DNA of 7,000 bases from the NCBI GenBank assembly GCA_033763735.1, contig JANRJY010000083.1, positions 1 through 7,000 of the forward strand. Reading direction: 5' to 3'. This document shows positions 5,662 to 7,000 of the stretch, piece by piece. A program made the translations under genes and the position numbers. The DNA is from JANRJY01 sp033763735. Its GTDB lineage: Bacteria; Bacteroidota; Bacteroidia; Cytophagales; UBA9547. Numbering within the stretch: position 1 is the stretch's first letter; every line of letters starts with the position of its first letter. The notes beneath the pieces are model-generated. The model was given only the letters and a program-made list of their open reading frames with translations, was not told where the DNA came from and made no database searches.

Positions 5662-7000
5662 TTAAAATTCAGCACTTTTAGGATATCTCGGGAAAGGAAT
5701 CACATCTCTGATGTTGGACATTCCGGTTACAAACAGCATTAATCGTTCGAATCCCAATCCAAATCCACTGTGTGGTGCAGTACCAAATTTTCGAGTATCC
5801 AAATACCACCACAGTTCTTTTTCATCCATTCCAAGCTCTGAAATGCGTGATTTTAGTTTTTCATAATTTTCTTCCCGTTGCGATCCGCCTATTATTTCAC
5901 CTATTCCCGGGAAGAGTACATCCATGGCCCGCACCGTTTTGCCATCATCATTCTGCTTCATATAAAAAGCTTTGATGTGTTTAGGATAATTAATAAGTAT
6001 CACAGGCTTTTTGAAATGTTCTTCTACTAAATATCTTTCGTGCTCTGACTGTAGGTCAGTACCCCAATCAACCGGAAATTCGAATTTTTTAGTTGCTTTT
6101 TTTAGAATTTCTACCCCTTCTGTATAAGTTAATTGCACAAATTTGTTGTCAACTACACTTTGCAATCTGTTGATAAGTTCCTTGTCGTACATGTTATTAA
6201 GGAACTCAAGGTCATCTTTACAATTGGTTATAGCATAACTTATAAGGTATTTAATAAATTCTTCGGCTAAGGCCATATCATCTTCCAATTCATAAAAGGC
6301 CATTTCCGGTTCAATCATCCAAAATTCGGCTAAATGACGGCTTGTATTTGAGTTTTCAGCTCTAAATGTAGGACCAAAAGTATATATTTCTGACAATGCC
6401 ATAGCTGCTAACTCGCCATTGAGTTGTCCTGACACAGTTAAACTGGTTTCTTTTCCGAAGAAATCTTGGCTGAAATCTATTTCACCGTTTTCATTTTTAG
6501 GAATTTTGTTAAGATCTAATGTCGTAACTCTGAACATTTCTCCTGCACCCTCTGCATCCGCTCCTGTTATAATAGGCGTATGCACATATACAAAACCTTT
6601 GTTGTTAAAAAAAGTGTGTATAGCGTACGACATTGCATTACGGATCCGAAGAATGGCACCAAAAGTATTGGTACGAGGTCTTAAATGTGCTATTTCTCTC
6701 AAAAACTCCAAAGTATGGCCTTTTTTCTGCAAAGGGAAAGTTTCAGGGTCAGCAGCACCATAAACTTCAATTGATTTGCATTGAATTTCAGTGGCTTGGC
6801 CTTTGCCTTGTGATGCTACAAGTGTACCAATTACTTTAATACATGACCCCGTATTGACATCTTTCAAATATCCTTCTTCAAAATTAGGCAAATCTACAAC
6901 TACCTGAATGTTGTGGATGATAGAACCATCATTCACGGCTATAAAAGCAACGGTTTTGCTTTCACGCTTGGTTCTTACCCATCCTTTGAGAACTACTTCT
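5662..7000 (-). CDS. asnS: Asparagine--tRNA ligase (N-terminus beyond window edge)
   Basis: AsnRS is a class IIb synthetase that charges tRNA-Asn with asparagine in the cytoplasm. The 445 residues visible begin inside the N-terminal OB-fold anticodon-binding domain (KGWVRTKR, residues 5-12). The catalytic domain carries motif 1 (about 117-142, ending in the conserved proline of HTPIIT), motif 2 FRAENSNTSRHLAEFWMIEPE (212-232) and motif 3 GFGLGFERL (412-420) with its ATP-binding arginine. The SGQLNGE stretch and the ENSNTSRH loop favour AsnRS over AspRS. The insert around DLNKIPKNENGEIDFSQDFFGKET (162-185) resembles other Bacteroidota AsnRS. The reading frame stays open to base 7000. An internal GTG at 6936 is not the start, since OB-fold sequence continues before it. 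About 20-35 residues should be missing. Confidence 0.97.
   Translation of the reverse strand, partial: EVVLKGWVRTKRESKTVAFIAVNDGSIIHNIQVVVDLPNFEEGYLKDVNTGSCIKVIGTLVASQGKGQATEIQCKSIEVYGAADPETFPLQKKGHTLEFLREIAHLRPRTNTFGAILRIRNAMSYAIHTFFNNKGFVYVHTPIITGADAEGAGEMFRVTTLDLNKIPKNENGEIDFSQDFFGKETSLTVSGQLNGELAAMALSEIYTFGPTFRAENSNTSRHLAEFWMIEPEMAFYELEDDMALAEEFIKYLISYAITNCKDDLEFLNNMYDKELINRLQSVVDNKFVQLTYTEGVEILKKATKKFEFPVDWGTDLQSEHERYLVEEHFKKPVILINYPKHIKAFYMKQNDDGKTVRAMDVLFPGIGEIIGGSQREENYEKLKSRISELGMDEKELWWYLDTRKFGTAPHSGFGLGFERLMLFVTGMSNIRDVIPFPRYPKSAEF

Noticed and set aside
6419..6763. Plus-strand 114-residue ORF inside asnS
   Set aside because: It is antisense to a highly conserved part of AsnRS and has no recognisable protein features.
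6934..6936. GTG 6936 as the asnS start
   Set aside because: The frame stays open to base 7000 and encodes OB-fold sequence (KGWVRTKR) expected in AsnRS, so the real start is outside the window.

Overview
The window looks like an ordinary, AT-rich chromosomal stretch from a member of the Bacteroidota. Four things point there: a DUF4296-type lipoprotein, Bacteroidota-style versions of AsnRS and Kdo transferase, start sites without Shine-Dalgarno sequences, and several matches to the Bacteroidota promoter form TTG-N17-23-TAnnTTTG. No rRNA, tRNA, CRISPR array, insertion sequence or phage gene was seen, and no gene-free stretch reaches 300 bases.

Layout from left to right. Positions 1-2161 (minus) hold waaA followed by rsgA, joined by a 4-base ATGA overlap; rsgA runs off the left edge with only a few C-terminal residues missing. 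A divergent gap with a good waaA promoter separates them from two small plus-strand genes (2251-2858), both predicted lipoproteins, the second of the DUF4296 family. A convergent gap of 93 bases, filled by an imperfect inverted repeat that includes both flanking stop codons, leads to a minus-strand CPBP-family membrane protease (2952-3842). A divergent promoter gap follows, then ndk (3935-4354, plus). A hairpin separates ndk from a minus-strand HEPN-MNT pair (4394-5007, with the remains of its N-terminus reaching about 5075). A strong intrinsic terminator (5124-5155) closes the next minus-strand unit, a YbjN-like protein (5177-5587) downstream of asnS (5662 to beyond the right edge).

Most genes are housekeeping: lipid A-core synthesis, 30S ribosome maturation, NTP balance and asparaginyl-tRNA synthesis. 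The accessory part is the HEPN-MNT pair, which resembles a toxin-antitoxin module. Its HEPN protein has no RX4-6H ribonuclease motif, and its N-terminal helix is split by an apparent one-base frameshift, so it may be a decayed or non-nuclease version. I found no convincing new system. The items most worth a second look are the HEPN frameshift, the convergent inverted repeat, and a proline-to-histidine change in a conserved loop of Ndk.
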